DNA of 64,000 bases from DASZIT01 sp052143315. Lineage in GTDB: Bacteria > Actinomycetota > Acidimicrobiia > Acidimicrobiales > RAAP-2. This document shows positions 8,005 through 16,023 of the stretch, one piece after another (within the stretch, counting starts at the first letter, position 1; the number at the start of each line of letters is the position of its first letter). The notes beneath the pieces were generated by a model. It saw nothing but the letters and a program-made list of their open reading frames with translations. It was not told where the DNA came from and made no database searches. A program made the translations under genes and the position numbers. The stretch spans positions 11,874 through 75,873 of the forward strand of contig JBKQTE010000079.1 in NCBI GenBank assembly GCA_052143315.1, given 5' to 3'.

Positions 8005-9204
8005 ATGGCCGACCTGCCCTGGATCATCTCCGTCGACGACCACGTCGTCGAGCCACCCACCGTCTGGACGGACCGGCTCCCGAAGCGGTACCACGACGTC
8101 TGTCCCCGGATCGTGCGCGCCCCGATGGGCGAGATCACCTTCATCGGGGGGAAGCTCACCGTGGTGCCCGGCTCCGAGGGCATCCCCACCGACTGGTGGT
8201 ACTACGAGGAGCTCAAGCGCCCCCTGCTGCGGGTCGACTCCGCGGTCGGCGTCCCCCGCGACGAGGTGACCATGCGGGGCATCACCTACGAGGAGATGCG
8301 CCCCGGCTCCTACGCCGTAGCGCCCCGGCTGGAGGACATGGACACGAACCACCTCGAGGCCTCCCTCTGCTTCCCCACTTTCCCCCGGTTCTGCGGCCAG
8401 ACCTTCACCGAGGCGCAGGACAAGGAGCTCGGCCTCCTGTGCGTCAGGGCGTACAACGACTGGATGGTCGAGGAGTGGTGCGGCCCCGAGGCCGGGGGCC
8501 GGCTGATCCCCCTCACCCTCATCCCCCTGTGGGACGCCGAGCTGGCCGCCGAGGAGGTGCGGCGAAACGCCGCCCGCGGCGTGCGGGCGGTCTGCTTCAG
8601 CGAGATCCCACCGTTTCTCGGGCTGCCGTCCGTCCATGACCCCGACCACTACTGGGACCCGTTCTTCCGGGCCTGTGCGGAGACGGGCACCGTCGTCAAC
8701 ATGCACATCGGGTCCTCGTCGAAGATGCCTTCGACCTCGGCCGACGCCCCGCCGGCGGTGGGCTCCACGCTCACCCACTCCAACGCCACTTACTCGATGG
8801 TGGACTTCATGTTCTCGGGCGTGCTGGTTCGCTTCCCCGACCTGAAGCTGGCCTACGCCGAGGGCCAGATCGGCTGGATCCCCTACATCCTCGAGCGGGC
8901 GGACACCGTGTGGGAGGAGAACCGCGGCTGGGGAGGTGTGGCCGACATCGTGCCGGAGCCGCCGTCCACCTACTTCCACCGCCAGATCTACGGCTGCTTC
9001 TTCGACGACGCCTTCGGACTGAAGAACGTCGACGCCATCGGGGTAGACAACATCACCTACGAGTCGGACTACCCCCACTCCGACTCGACCTGGCCCAACA
9101 CCCGCCAGATCGCCGAGCAGCAGATGAAGGACCTCACCGACGAGCAGATCTACAAGATCGTCCGGGGCAACGCCATCAAGCTGTACGACCTCGACTTCAA
9201 GTGA
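8005..9204 (+). CDS. Amidohydrolase_2-family metal-dependent hydrolase
   Basis: A 399-residue protein of the amidohydrolase superfamily (PF04909-like, relatives of ACMS decarboxylase and LigW). The N-terminal metal site is ISVDDHVVEPP. Further metal-site segments are VNMHIGSSS and YESDYPHSDSTWP (the late Asp in SDYPHSD). The ending IVRGNAIKLYDLD is typical. Such proteins occur repeatedly in actinobacterial lipid and steroid gene clusters, but their reaction is mostly undefined; C-C or C-N hydrolysis or decarboxylation are all possible. The gene has its own promoter with an operator-like site and lies 32 bases upstream of a dehydrogenase pair, which it probably leads as an operon. Confidence 0.87.
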   Translation: MADLPWIISVDDHVVEPPTVWTDRLPKRYHDVCPRIVRAPMGEITFIGGKLTVVPGSEGIPTDWWYYEELKRPLLRVDSAVGVPRDEVTMRGITYEEMRPGSYAVAPRLEDMDTNHLEASLCFPTFPRFCGQTFTEAQDKELGLLCVRAYNDWMVEEWCGPEAGGRLIPLTLIPLWDAELAAEEVRRNAARGVRAVCFSEIPPFLGLPSVHDPDHYWDPFFRACAETGTVVNMHIGSSSKMPSTSADAPPAVGSTLTHSNATYSMVDFMFSGVLVRFPDLKLAYAEGQIGWIPYILERADTVWEENRGWGGVADIVPEPPSTYFHRQIYGCFFDDAFGLKNVDAIGVDNITYESDYPHSDSTWPNTRQIAEQQMKDLTDEQIYKIVRGNAIKLYDLDFK

Positions 9205-9236
9205 CGCACCCGACCGCCGCCACCGCGTAGTCAGCG

Positions 9237-10451
9237 ATGGACCTCCGTTACACCGAGGCCGAGCAGGCGTTCCGGTCCGGGCTGCGGGAGTGGCTGGCCG
9301 CCACCCTGCCCAGCCTGCCCCCCAAGCCGTCGCCCGGCGACTGGCCGGGACGCCGCGCCTACGACACGCACTGGCAGCGGCTGCTCTTCGACGCCGGCTA
9401 CGCCGGGGTCGACTGGCCGGTCGAGGGCGGGGGTCGCGGGTCGTCACCGGTCGAGCAGCTCATCTTCAAGGAGGAGCTCGAGCGAGCCCACGCCCCCTAC
9501 GTCGGGGTGAACTTCGTCGGGCTGCTCCACGCCGGGCCCACCGTCATCGCCGAAGGTACCCCCGAGCAGCGGCAGCGCTACCTCCCCCCCATCCTCCGGG
9601 GCGACGAGGTGTGGTGCCAGGGCTTCTCCGAGCCGGACGCCGGCAGCGACCTGGCCTCCATGCGCACCCGGGCGGTGCGCGACGGAGAGGAGTACGTGGT
9701 CGCCGGGTCGAAGATCTGGACGTCCCACGCCGAGGTGGCCGACTACTGCGAGCTGCTGGTCCGTACCGGGTCCGAGGACAGCCGCCACCGCGGGATCACC
9801 TGGCTGATCCTGCCCATGGACACCCCCGGGGTGGAGATCCGTCCCCTCACCACCATCGCCGGCTCGACCGAGTTCGCCGAGCTGTTCCTCGACGACGTGC
9901 GGATCCCGGTGGCCAACCGGGTGGGCGAGGAGAACGACGGCTGGCGGGTGACCATGGTCACCCTCAGCTTCGAGCGGGGCACCGCCTTCGTCGGCGACCT
10001 CCTCGAAGCCATCGAGCTGCTGACCGACACGGTGGCGGTGGCCATGCGCACCGGCGCCTGGGACGACCCGGGTGTCCGTCGCCAGGCCGGGCACCTCCGG
10101 GCCGAGCTCGATGCCCTGTGGGCCCTCACCAAGCGAAACGTGTCCCAGGCCGCCCGCACCGGGGTGCCCGGCATCGGCGGCACCGTGTTCAAGCTGGCGT
10201 ACACCGAGACACGCCAGAAGCTGGGTGAGCTGTCGCTGTCCCTGCTGGGCCGGGCCGGCCTGGCCGCCGACGACGTCGACGGCCTCGACGGCCGGGGCCC
10301 CCTGCCCGCCGAGACCATGGTGGAGGACTGGCTGCGGGGGATCTCGCTGACCATCGCGGCGGGGACCTCCCAGATCCAACGGAACATCGTCGGCGAGCGG
10401 ATCCTGGGGCTCCCCAAGGAGCCCGGTCCGGCGCCGGCCGCCGGCCGGTAG
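9237..10451 (+). CDS. Acyl-CoA dehydrogenase, large/catalytic subunit type (FadE), second pair
   Basis: A 404-residue acyl-CoA dehydrogenase. Visible motifs are GFSEPDAGSDLASM, VAGSKIWTSHA, and the C-terminal AAGTSQIQRNIVGERILGLPK. As in the first large subunit, the MCAD-type catalytic Glu is replaced (AAGT), and a Glu in SFERG falls at residue 246, the isovaleryl/steroid-FadE position. It is followed 9 bases later by a small subunit homologue. It probably forms a heteromeric dehydrogenase acting on a bulky acyl-CoA. Start ATG at 9237 (MDLRYTEAEQAFR) matches the family N-terminus. Confidence 0.92.
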   Translation: MDLRYTEAEQAFRSGLREWLAATLPSLPPKPSPGDWPGRRAYDTHWQRLLFDAGYAGVDWPVEGGGRGSSPVEQLIFKEELERAHAPYVGVNFVGLLHAGPTVIAEGTPEQRQRYLPPILRGDEVWCQGFSEPDAGSDLASMRTRAVRDGEEYVVAGSKIWTSHAEVADYCELLVRTGSEDSRHRGITWLILPMDTPGVEIRPLTTIAGSTEFAELFLDDVRIPVANRVGEENDGWRVTMVTLSFERGTAFVGDLLEAIELLTDTVAVAMRTGAWDDPGVRRQAGHLRAELDALWALTKRNVSQAARTGVPGIGGTVFKLAYTETRQKLGELSLSLLGRAGLAADDVDGLDGRGPLPAETMVEDWLRGISLTIAAGTSQIQRNIVGERILGLPKEPGPAPAAGR

Positions 10452-10460
10452 GGGGCGGCG

Positions 10461-11444
10461 GTGGACTTCGAGCTGACCGAGCTCCAGACCGACCTGGCCG
10501 AGGGAGTCCGCCGCCTGTGCCTGGGCCGCTTCTCCCTCGAGTCGCTCCGCCGCTTCGAGCTGGCCGAACGGGTGGTCGACCGTGACGGGTGGCGAGCCCT
10601 GGGCGACGCCGGCGTGTTCGGCCTGTGCCTGGCCGAGGAGGCCGGTGGGGCCGGGCTCGGCCTGGCCGAGGCGGCCCTGGTCTTCGAGGAGCTGGGTCGG
10701 GCCCTGGTGCCGGGACCGCTGGTGGCCACGCACCTGGCGGCGGGGCTGATCGGCGGGGCGGAGGACGGCTCCGCGGTGGTCGGCCTGGTGGAGCGCCCGG
10801 CTCCGGGCAGCGTGGCGCCGGCCCTCGTGGAGGACCTGGCCGACCTGGACGTGCTCCTGGTGGTGTCCGACCAGGGGGTGTGCTCGGTGGAGCCGTCCGC
10901 CCTGGACGCCACCCGGCTGGAGCGGCCCATGGACCCGCTCACACCCCTGTGGTCGCTACCGTCCCTGCCGGCAGGCACCCCGGTGGCCGGGCCGGAGGTC
11001 GCCGCCTGGTGGCGCCGGGACGGCGCCGTGCTGACCGCCGCCCTCCAGCTCGGCTCGGCGGCGTGGACCACGGAGCTGGCCGTCGAGTATGCCAAGCACC
11101 GCCAACAGTTCGGACGGCCGATCGGCGGGTTCCAGGCGATCAAGCACCTCTGCGCCGACATGGTGGTGCGGGTCGAGGTGGCCCGGGCGGCCGTCCACGC
11201 CGCGGCGGTGACCGTGGACCAGCCCGAGGTGGGCGACGCCCTGGTGGCGGCCGCCGGGGCCAAGCTGCTGGCCGACGAGGCCGCCCTGGCCAACGGGCGG
11301 TCGTGCATCCAGGTGCACGGCGGGATGGGGTTCACCTGGGAGGTGCCCGCCCACCTGGCCTACAAGCGGGCACGGGTCCTCGCCACCCAGTTCGGCACCG
11401 ACGCCGAGCTGGCCGAAGCCCTGGCCGGGTCGCTGGGCCGGTAG
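10461..11444 (+). CDS. Acyl-CoA dehydrogenase, small/FAD-partner subunit type, second pair
   Basis: A 327-residue acyl-CoA dehydrogenase homologue starting at GTG 10461 (MDFELTELQTDLAEGVR). The middle domain is short and divergent. The C-terminal domain is clear (HRQQFGRPIGGFQAIKHLCADM, CIQVHGGMGFTWEVPAHLAYKRA). There is no ERG-type catalytic Glu, so it most likely supplies the FAD-binding partner for the upstream large subunit. The 9-base spacing supports co-translation. Substrate unknown. Confidence 0.9.
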   Translation: MDFELTELQTDLAEGVRRLCLGRFSLESLRRFELAERVVDRDGWRALGDAGVFGLCLAEEAGGAGLGLAEAALVFEELGRALVPGPLVATHLAAGLIGGAEDGSAVVGLVERPAPGSVAPALVEDLADLDVLLVVSDQGVCSVEPSALDATRLERPMDPLTPLWSLPSLPAGTPVAGPEVAAWWRRDGAVLTAALQLGSAAWTTELAVEYAKHRQQFGRPIGGFQAIKHLCADMVVRVEVARAAVHAAAVTVDQPEVGDALVAAAGAKLLADEAALANGRSCIQVHGGMGFTWEVPAHLAYKRARVLATQFGTDAELAEALAGSLGR

Positions 11445-11513
11445 GCTCCCCCTCCCCGTCCGGGGCAGGTGGTATGCCGTGCCCCGGCCACGGTGGCAGC
11501 GGAAGAGGGTTCG

Positions 11514-13376
11514 ATGGGTTCGGGACAGCACTCGAAGCGGAGCGGCGGCGGAGCCGCCTGGACGACCGTGGTGCTGCTCGGGGTGGCGGCGGTGGTGGGC
11601 GTGTCGCTGGTGGCCGCTCGGCCTCAGCCCGACCCGACCACCCCGTCGGCCGTGGCGGCGACGTCCGCCGCCGCCGAGGCGGTGCCCTACCAGTTCATCG
11701 CCAAGGCGTACACGGAGCTGCTGGGGAGGACCCCCACCCCCGACGAGTGGGCTGCCGGAACCGTCTTCTTCGAACAGCACCGGTGCACGGCGACATCGCT
11801 GGAGCAGTTCGGCGACACGGTGGTGGCCTCGGCCGAGTACCGGCGCGACTACCCGACCGCCGACGCCGGCTCGATCGCCCTCACCCTCTTCCGGTTCGTC
11901 CTCAACCGCGAGCCGGACGCCGCCGAGTTCGTCGCCCAGCGCGATCGGCTCGACACCGCCTCCCCGCTCGCCGTCGCCGCCAGCCTGTTCGCCACCGCCG
12001 AGTTCACCGGCCGGACCGAGCCCGCCATCTGCAACCCGACCGATGCCGGCTACTCGTTCGGTGAACCGGGTGACCTGACCGGCCACCCGGCCATCCAGAC
12101 CCCGGCGACGGGCGCTCCCGGACCGGACGCCAACGAGGCGGCCCTGCAGTTCCGCCTCGACGTCCTGGCCCTGTCCGGCGGGGGGACGTTCGCCCTCCCC
12201 GCCCGGCAGGTCACCGGCCTCACCACCACGCTCACCATCCCCGGCAACGTGACCCTGACCACCGCCGGCGGCCCCGATCCCAGCCGCTACGCCGACATGG
12301 CCCGCCTCGTTCGGCTGGCTTCCTTCACCCAGCAGACCGACTACGCCGGGGCGGAGCTGGTCAGCCTGCAGCCGGGAGCCCGGCTGGTCCACGTCTGGGT
12401 CGACGGCCAGCGGGACGGCCCCGACCCCCACACCTTCCTCGACTTCGACGTCCGGATGCTGGGCGGAGCCGGCACCACCGTCCGCGACGACCGGATCGGC
12501 AACACGTTCGGCGCCTCCGACCTCGAGGACGACACCGGCACGCCGACGCCCGCCGATCCCACCGGCTGCGAGCACAACGTCGTCTCCGACAACCTGGTGG
12601 AGGGGTACGCCTCCGACCACGAGCCGCCGTCAGGCGACATCGATGACCACACCCAGGCCGACGGGCTGGGCATCGTCTGCGGGTCGACCGAGGTGGAGGG
12701 CAACGACATCGTCGACATCTCCGACGCCGCCATCGTGCTGTTCAACGCCAGCGAGCAGCAGCCCCAGCCGGCCTCGGTCCCACCGCAGCTCTCGCTGGTG
12801 GCCGACAACACCATCATCTCGGCCGGCAGCTCCATGTACTTCGGGATCGCCACCGACCCGTTCTGGTCGCTGGGCACCGCCGCCGGGCCGGGGGGCGACC
12901 CGGACGGCGTCGACTCCCGGGCCTTCGCCACCCCCACCGGGCGGGCCGTCATCCGCGACAACCACATCTGGACCGGGGAACGGACCCACATCGACGTGCT
13001 CCTCAGCTCGGGCACCCATGACCTCTTCGGCTCGACCGCCCACCAGAACTGCCTGCTCCCCGACGCCGCCGGGCAGGCCAGCTGCGGCGGGGGCCGCAAC
13101 GCCTCCGGCGCCACCTGGGTCGACAACACCAGCGACGGCCTGCCGTCCTGGGCCGAGATGGGGATCTACGTGGGGGGGACCCAGGACGCCACCCTGTCGG
13201 GGAACCGCTTCCCCCACCTCGGCCACGTGACCGGCGGGACGTGCCCCAAGGGGGCGGTCATCGTGGCCTCGGGGACGGGACCGGCCACCGACTTCGCCCC
13301 GGGGCTCCGGATCGACCAGCCGGTCACCCGAGACTCCACCCTGGACAGCGACCTCTGCGTGACCCCGAGCTTCTGA
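11514..13376 (+). CDS. Membrane-anchored DUF4214 / parallel beta-helix surface protein
   Basis: A 620-residue probable cell-surface protein. An N-terminal uncleaved anchor (residues about 14-34, TTVVLLGVAAVVGVSLVAA) is followed by a DUF4214-like helical domain (about residues 55-145, YTELLGRTPTPDEW...LNREPDAAEFVAQRDRLD). A long beta-helix-like region follows, with recurrent NDI/DNxI/NRF steps (NVVSDNLVEG, GNDIVDISDAAIV, DNTIISAGSS, IRDNHIWTG, LSGNRFPH). DUF4214 domains occur in surface and glycan-associated proteins, and beta-helices are typical of polysaccharide-active or adhesive proteins, so a surface-glycan role is inferred. I chose ATG 11514, just before the basic/anchor segment; an upstream in-frame TTG at 11469 is less likely. 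No catalytic residues can be assigned. Confidence 0.8.
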   Translation: MGSGQHSKRSGGGAAWTTVVLLGVAAVVGVSLVAARPQPDPTTPSAVAATSAAAEAVPYQFIAKAYTELLGRTPTPDEWAAGTVFFEQHRCTATSLEQFGDTVVASAEYRRDYPTADAGSIALTLFRFVLNREPDAAEFVAQRDRLDTASPLAVAASLFATAEFTGRTEPAICNPTDAGYSFGEPGDLTGHPAIQTPATGAPGPDANEAALQFRLDVLALSGGGTFALPARQVTGLTTTLTIPGNVTLTTAGGPDPSRYADMARLVRLASFTQQTDYAGAELVSLQPGARLVHVWVDGQRDGPDPHTFLDFDVRMLGGAGTTVRDDRIGNTFGASDLEDDTGTPTPADPTGCEHNVVSDNLVEGYASDHEPPSGDIDDHTQADGLGIVCGSTEVEGNDIVDISDAAIVLFNASEQQPQPASVPPQLSLVADNTIISAGSSMYFGIATDPFWSLGTAAGPGGDPDGVDSRAFATPTGRAVIRDNHIWTGERTHIDVLLSSGTHDLFGSTAHQNCLLPDAAGQASCGGGRNASGATWVDNTSDGLPSWAEMGIYVGGTQDATLSGNRFPHLGHVTGGTCPKGAVIVASGTGPATDFAPGLRIDQPVTRDSTLDSDLCVTPSF

Positions 13377-13407
13377 GTCCGGCCCGGGCGGCTCGCGACC
13401 ACGCGGG

Positions 13408-13413
13408 TAGCCT
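13408..13413 (+). promoter_or_regulatory. -10 element TAGCCT for the LLM oxidoreductase gene
   Basis: TAGCCT ends 7 bases before the GTG at 13421; a leaderless transcript is predicted. Confidence 0.5.
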
Positions 13414-13420
13414 GCAGGCC

Positions 13421-14407
13421 GTGACCGCCGACCCGAGCCGGACCGCCGCCCCCGACCACGTCGTCACCGTGCTCCCCGCCGGGCGCACCGTCTACGGCAT
13501 GCAGCTACCGATCCAGTCGCAGTCGTCGATCTACGTGCAGCCGTGGGAGCCAGCGGCCGGCCCCGGCGAGCTGGCTCGGGTGGCGCTGGCCTGCGAGGCG
13601 GCCGGCTTCTTCTACCTCGGCGTTTGCGACCACACGTTCATCCCCGAACGCCTGGCCGGGGCCATGAGCACCACGTGGTACGACACCGTGGCCACCCTCG
13701 GCTGGCTGGCCGGCGTGACCACCAGCATCCGCCTCCTGTCGCACATCTACGTCGTCGCCCTGCGCCACCCCCTGCGGTCCGCCAAGGAATTCGCCACCCT
13801 GGACGTCCTGTCGTCGGGCCGGGTGATCTGTGGCGTGGGTGCCGGGCACGTGACCGAGGAGTTCGAGCAGATGGGGCCCGAGTTCGAGCACCGCGGCCGG
13901 GTCACCGACGAGGCCATCGCCGGCCTGGCCCGGGGCCTGGTCGACGAGTACCCGGTGCTGGACGGGCCCCGCTGGCCGGCGTCGGGACTGGGCCTGCGTC
14001 CGCGGCCGGTGCAGTCGCCCAGGCCGCCGATCTGGGTCGGCGGGTCGTCACCGGCGGCGCTGCGGCGGACCGCCCGGTTCGCCGACGGGTGGCTCCCCCA
14101 GTCGCTCGGGCCCAACGTCGAGCTCCTGGCGCAGCTGAAGCGGTTACGTGAGGAGTACCGCGACAGCGCTCCCCTCGACATCGGCGGGCTGTCGGACTCC
14201 CTGTACGTCGGGACACCACCGGCGGGCCTCGAGCTCCCCCCGGGAACCGTGTCCGGGCGCCCCGAGCAGATCGCCGCCTACCTGCGGCCGTTCGCCGAGG
14301 CCGGGGTGGGCCAGGTGCAGGTGCGCTTCCCGTCCCGCTCCGCCACCGAACTGTGCGACCAGGTGGCCGCCTTCGGCAGCGAGGTCGGCCCGCTCGTCGA
14401 CGACTGA
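13421..14407 (+). CDS. LLM-class flavin- or F420-dependent oxidoreductase
   Basis: A 328-residue luciferase-like monooxygenase family protein (PF00296). The TIM-barrel signatures are GFFYLGVCDHTFIPE near the N-terminus, TSIRLLSHIYVVALRHPLRSAKEFATLDVLSSGR, CGVGAGHVTEEFEQMG and PPIWVGGSSPAALRRTARFADGW. The last two are common in F420-dependent actinobacterial members. It oxidises or reduces an unknown substrate with F420 or FMN. The GTG at 13421 fits a leaderless promoter; ATG 13499 (MQLPIQSQSSIYV) would give a shorter but still plausible protein. It is monocistronic and converges on the Thr-rich gene. Confidence 0.85.
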   Translation: MTADPSRTAAPDHVVTVLPAGRTVYGMQLPIQSQSSIYVQPWEPAAGPGELARVALACEAAGFFYLGVCDHTFIPERLAGAMSTTWYDTVATLGWLAGVTTSIRLLSHIYVVALRHPLRSAKEFATLDVLSSGRVICGVGAGHVTEEFEQMGPEFEHRGRVTDEAIAGLARGLVDEYPVLDGPRWPASGLGLRPRPVQSPRPPIWVGGSSPAALRRTARFADGWLPQSLGPNVELLAQLKRLREEYRDSAPLDIGGLSDSLYVGTPPAGLELPPGTVSGRPEQIAAYLRPFAEAGVGQVQVRFPSRSATELCDQVAAFGSEVGPLVDD

Positions 14408-14446
14408 CCTCCGCCGGAGCCGGCCCGGGCCCGTCGCCCCGAGGCG

Positions 14447-14980
14447 TCAGGTCCCCGGGGTCGAGGTGGTGGTGGATGCGCCCGTCGTCGGTGTCGAGGT
14501 GGTGGTCGAGCTGGTCGGCGTGGTGGTCGTCGACGCCGCCCGGGTGGTGGTGGTCGAGCTTCCCGTGCGCGTCGTGGTCGTGGTGGTCGACGAGCTCGGT
14601 CGAGCCGTGGTCGTGGTGGTGGACGGCGGTGCCGTGGTCGTCGTCGACGGCGGCACCGTGGTCGTGGTGGTGGTTGTTGTGGTCGTTGTGGCCACGACGA
14701 TCGTCGTGCTGGTCGGGGGCAGCTGGTAGACCGTCACCTTGGGCGCCGCCGGGAAGCGGATGGAGAGCGCCCCGCAGACCAGGAAGGCGACGACCAGCAG
14801 GACGGTGGACCGTCTGATCCTCAAGGACGGGTGGACCGGGCCGCTCAGGAACCCGGCCGGACCCCTGGGCTTCCGCGCTGCCGGCGGGGGCGCCACCGAC
14901 CGCCGGGCGGCGGTGGGCTCGACCGAGGAGGTCTCCTCACCGGGTAGATCCGCTCCGTCGCGCCCGAGGGCGTCGCTCAC
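14447..14980 (-). CDS. Single-pass membrane protein with long Thr-rich low-complexity tail
   Basis: A 177-residue protein coupled to the upstream MscS gene by a GTGA overlap (start GTG at 14980). The N-terminal ~57 residues are hydrophilic and basic, then one membrane helix (STVLLVVAFLVCGALSIRF), then about 100 residues of almost pure Thr/Ser with Pro, Ala and Val. The topology suggests a cytoplasmic head and an extracytoplasmic Thr-rich stalk, which could be a site for O-mannosylation; that is inference. No family recognised. Start, coupling and the anchor support it, though low-complexity DNA makes the tail length unreliable. Confidence 0.65.
   Translation of the reverse strand: MSDALGRDGADLPGEETSSVEPTAARRSVAPPPAARKPRGPAGFLSGPVHPSLRIRRSTVLLVVAFLVCGALSIRFPAAPKVTVYQLPPTSTTIVVATTTTTTTTTTTVPPSTTTTAPPSTTTTTARPSSSTTTTTTRTGSSTTTTRAASTTTTPTSSTTTSTPTTGASTTTSTPGT
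14460..14705. repeat. GTGGTGGTC-type low-complexity tract
   Basis: Dense GTGGT/GTCGT repeats encoding the Thr-rich tail on the minus strand. They could vary in length by slippage. Confidence 0.7.
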
Positions 14981-15840
14981 GACCGACCGCCGGTGGCGCT
15001 GTCGCCCATCGGCGGCGAAGTGATGCCCGAGCTCCGCAGCACCGTGGCCGCCCGCAAGCGGATCTCCCGTCCCACCTCGAACTGCTTGCCCGGCAGGGTG
15101 CGGGCGATCAGCCGAAGCTGGACGTAGCCGACCTCGATCGACTCCACGCCCGCCACCACCGGCTCGCCGATCATGAGCCCCCGCCAGTGTTCGTCCTGGG
15201 CCATGGCGTCGATCACCTGGCGGAGCAGCCGGGTGACCTCCTCGAGGTCCTCTTCCACCGGGACCGGGATGTCGATGACCGCCCGGGACCAGTCCTTGGA
15301 CAGGTTGGTCACCTGTCGCATGGCACTGTTGGGCACGATCACCAGCTCTCCCTGGGCCGTCCGCAGCTTGGTCACCCGCAGGGTGATCTCCTCCACGGTG
15401 CCGGTGACACTGGTCGCCGAGCCGGGGACCGACAGGCGGATCACGTCGCCGAAGGCGTACTGGCGCTCGGCGAAGAGGAAGAACCCGGCCAGCAGGTCGC
15501 CGACCATCTGCTGGGCGCCGAACCCGAGCCCGATTCCGATCACGGTGGCCGGGGCCACCAGGGTGGTCAGCGGCACGCCAAGCTGCTCGAGAGCCAGGAT
15601 GGTGGCGATGAAGAAGGCGAGGGCGACCACCACCCACTCCACCGCCTCGCTCAGTGCCCTCGAGCGCTTCTCGGCCTCGGAGGCCACCTGGCCCGACTCG
15701 ATGGCCGCCTTGATCCGCTCGTCGATGCCGCGCCGCCGGACCGCTCCCACCCAGTGAGCGAAGCGGACGATGAGCATGGCGCCGAGCAACAGCACCGCCG
15801 CCGGGAGCAGCGAATTCCGGAACCAGTCGTACCAGTGCAC
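14977..15840 (-). CDS. Small-conductance mechanosensitive channel (MscS family)
   Basis: A 287-residue MscS homologue. Three membrane helices are visible: LLPAAVLLLGAMLIVRF, EWVVVALAFFIATILALEQLG and the pore-lining TLVAPATVIGIGLGFGAQQMVGDLLAGFFLF, whose Gly/Ala packing and GFGAQ turn are diagnostic. The cytosolic beta-domain follows (GDVIRLS, GTVEEITLRVTKLRTAQGELVIVPNSAM) and an alpha/beta C-terminal domain. It releases solutes on hypo-osmotic shock. GTG at 15840 is preceded by TAGGTT nine bases upstream. The downstream Thr-rich membrane protein overlaps by GTGA and may be a partner. Confidence 0.93.
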   Translation of the reverse strand: MHWYDWFRNSLLPAAVLLLGAMLIVRFAHWVGAVRRRGIDERIKAAIESGQVASEAEKRSRALSEAVEWVVVALAFFIATILALEQLGVPLTTLVAPATVIGIGLGFGAQQMVGDLLAGFFLFAERQYAFGDVIRLSVPGSATSVTGTVEEITLRVTKLRTAQGELVIVPNSAMRQVTNLSKDWSRAVIDIPVPVEEDLEEVTRLLRQVIDAMAQDEHWRGLMIGEPVVAGVESIEVGYVQLRLIARTLPGKQFEVGREIRLRAATVLRSSGITSPPMGDSATGGRS

Positions 15841-15849
15841 AGTGGTCGG

Positions 15850-15855
15850 AACCTA
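15850..15855 (-). promoter_or_regulatory. -10 element TAGGTT for the mscS-type gene
   Basis: TAGGTT on the minus strand ends 9 bases before the GTG at 15840. Confidence 0.45.
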
Positions 15856-15947
15856 CCATCGGCCCGCCGGCGGACCGGCCCGGCGGCGGCGTGGCGCCGG
15901 TTGTCGTGGCGTGGCCACCCCGGCTGCACCGGCCGCCCGGTTGTCGT

Positions 15948-15968
15948 AAACTGACGGTCTGTCAGTTT
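15948..15968. promoter_or_regulatory. Operator-like palindrome, site 3 of 5 (D-aminoacylase-like promoter)
   Basis: A perfect 8-bp inverted repeat AAACTGAC / GTCAGTTT with a 5-base centre GGTCT. The 15-base core is CTGACGGTCTGTCAG. It overlaps a -10-like TAAACT (15947-15952) and lies 55 bases before the ATG at 16024. Confidence 0.65.
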
Positions 15969-16023
15969 TTTGGTCGTGCCGCCGACCGGCGGTGGCGACG
16001 CACCGGTGGAAGGGAACCTCGCC

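Noticed and set aside
14400..14460. CTGAC...GTCAG in the gap between the LLM gene and the Thr-rich gene
   Set aside because: The arms are about 30 bases apart and sit at the 3-prime ends of converging genes, so they are not a promoter operator of the type seen elsewhere.
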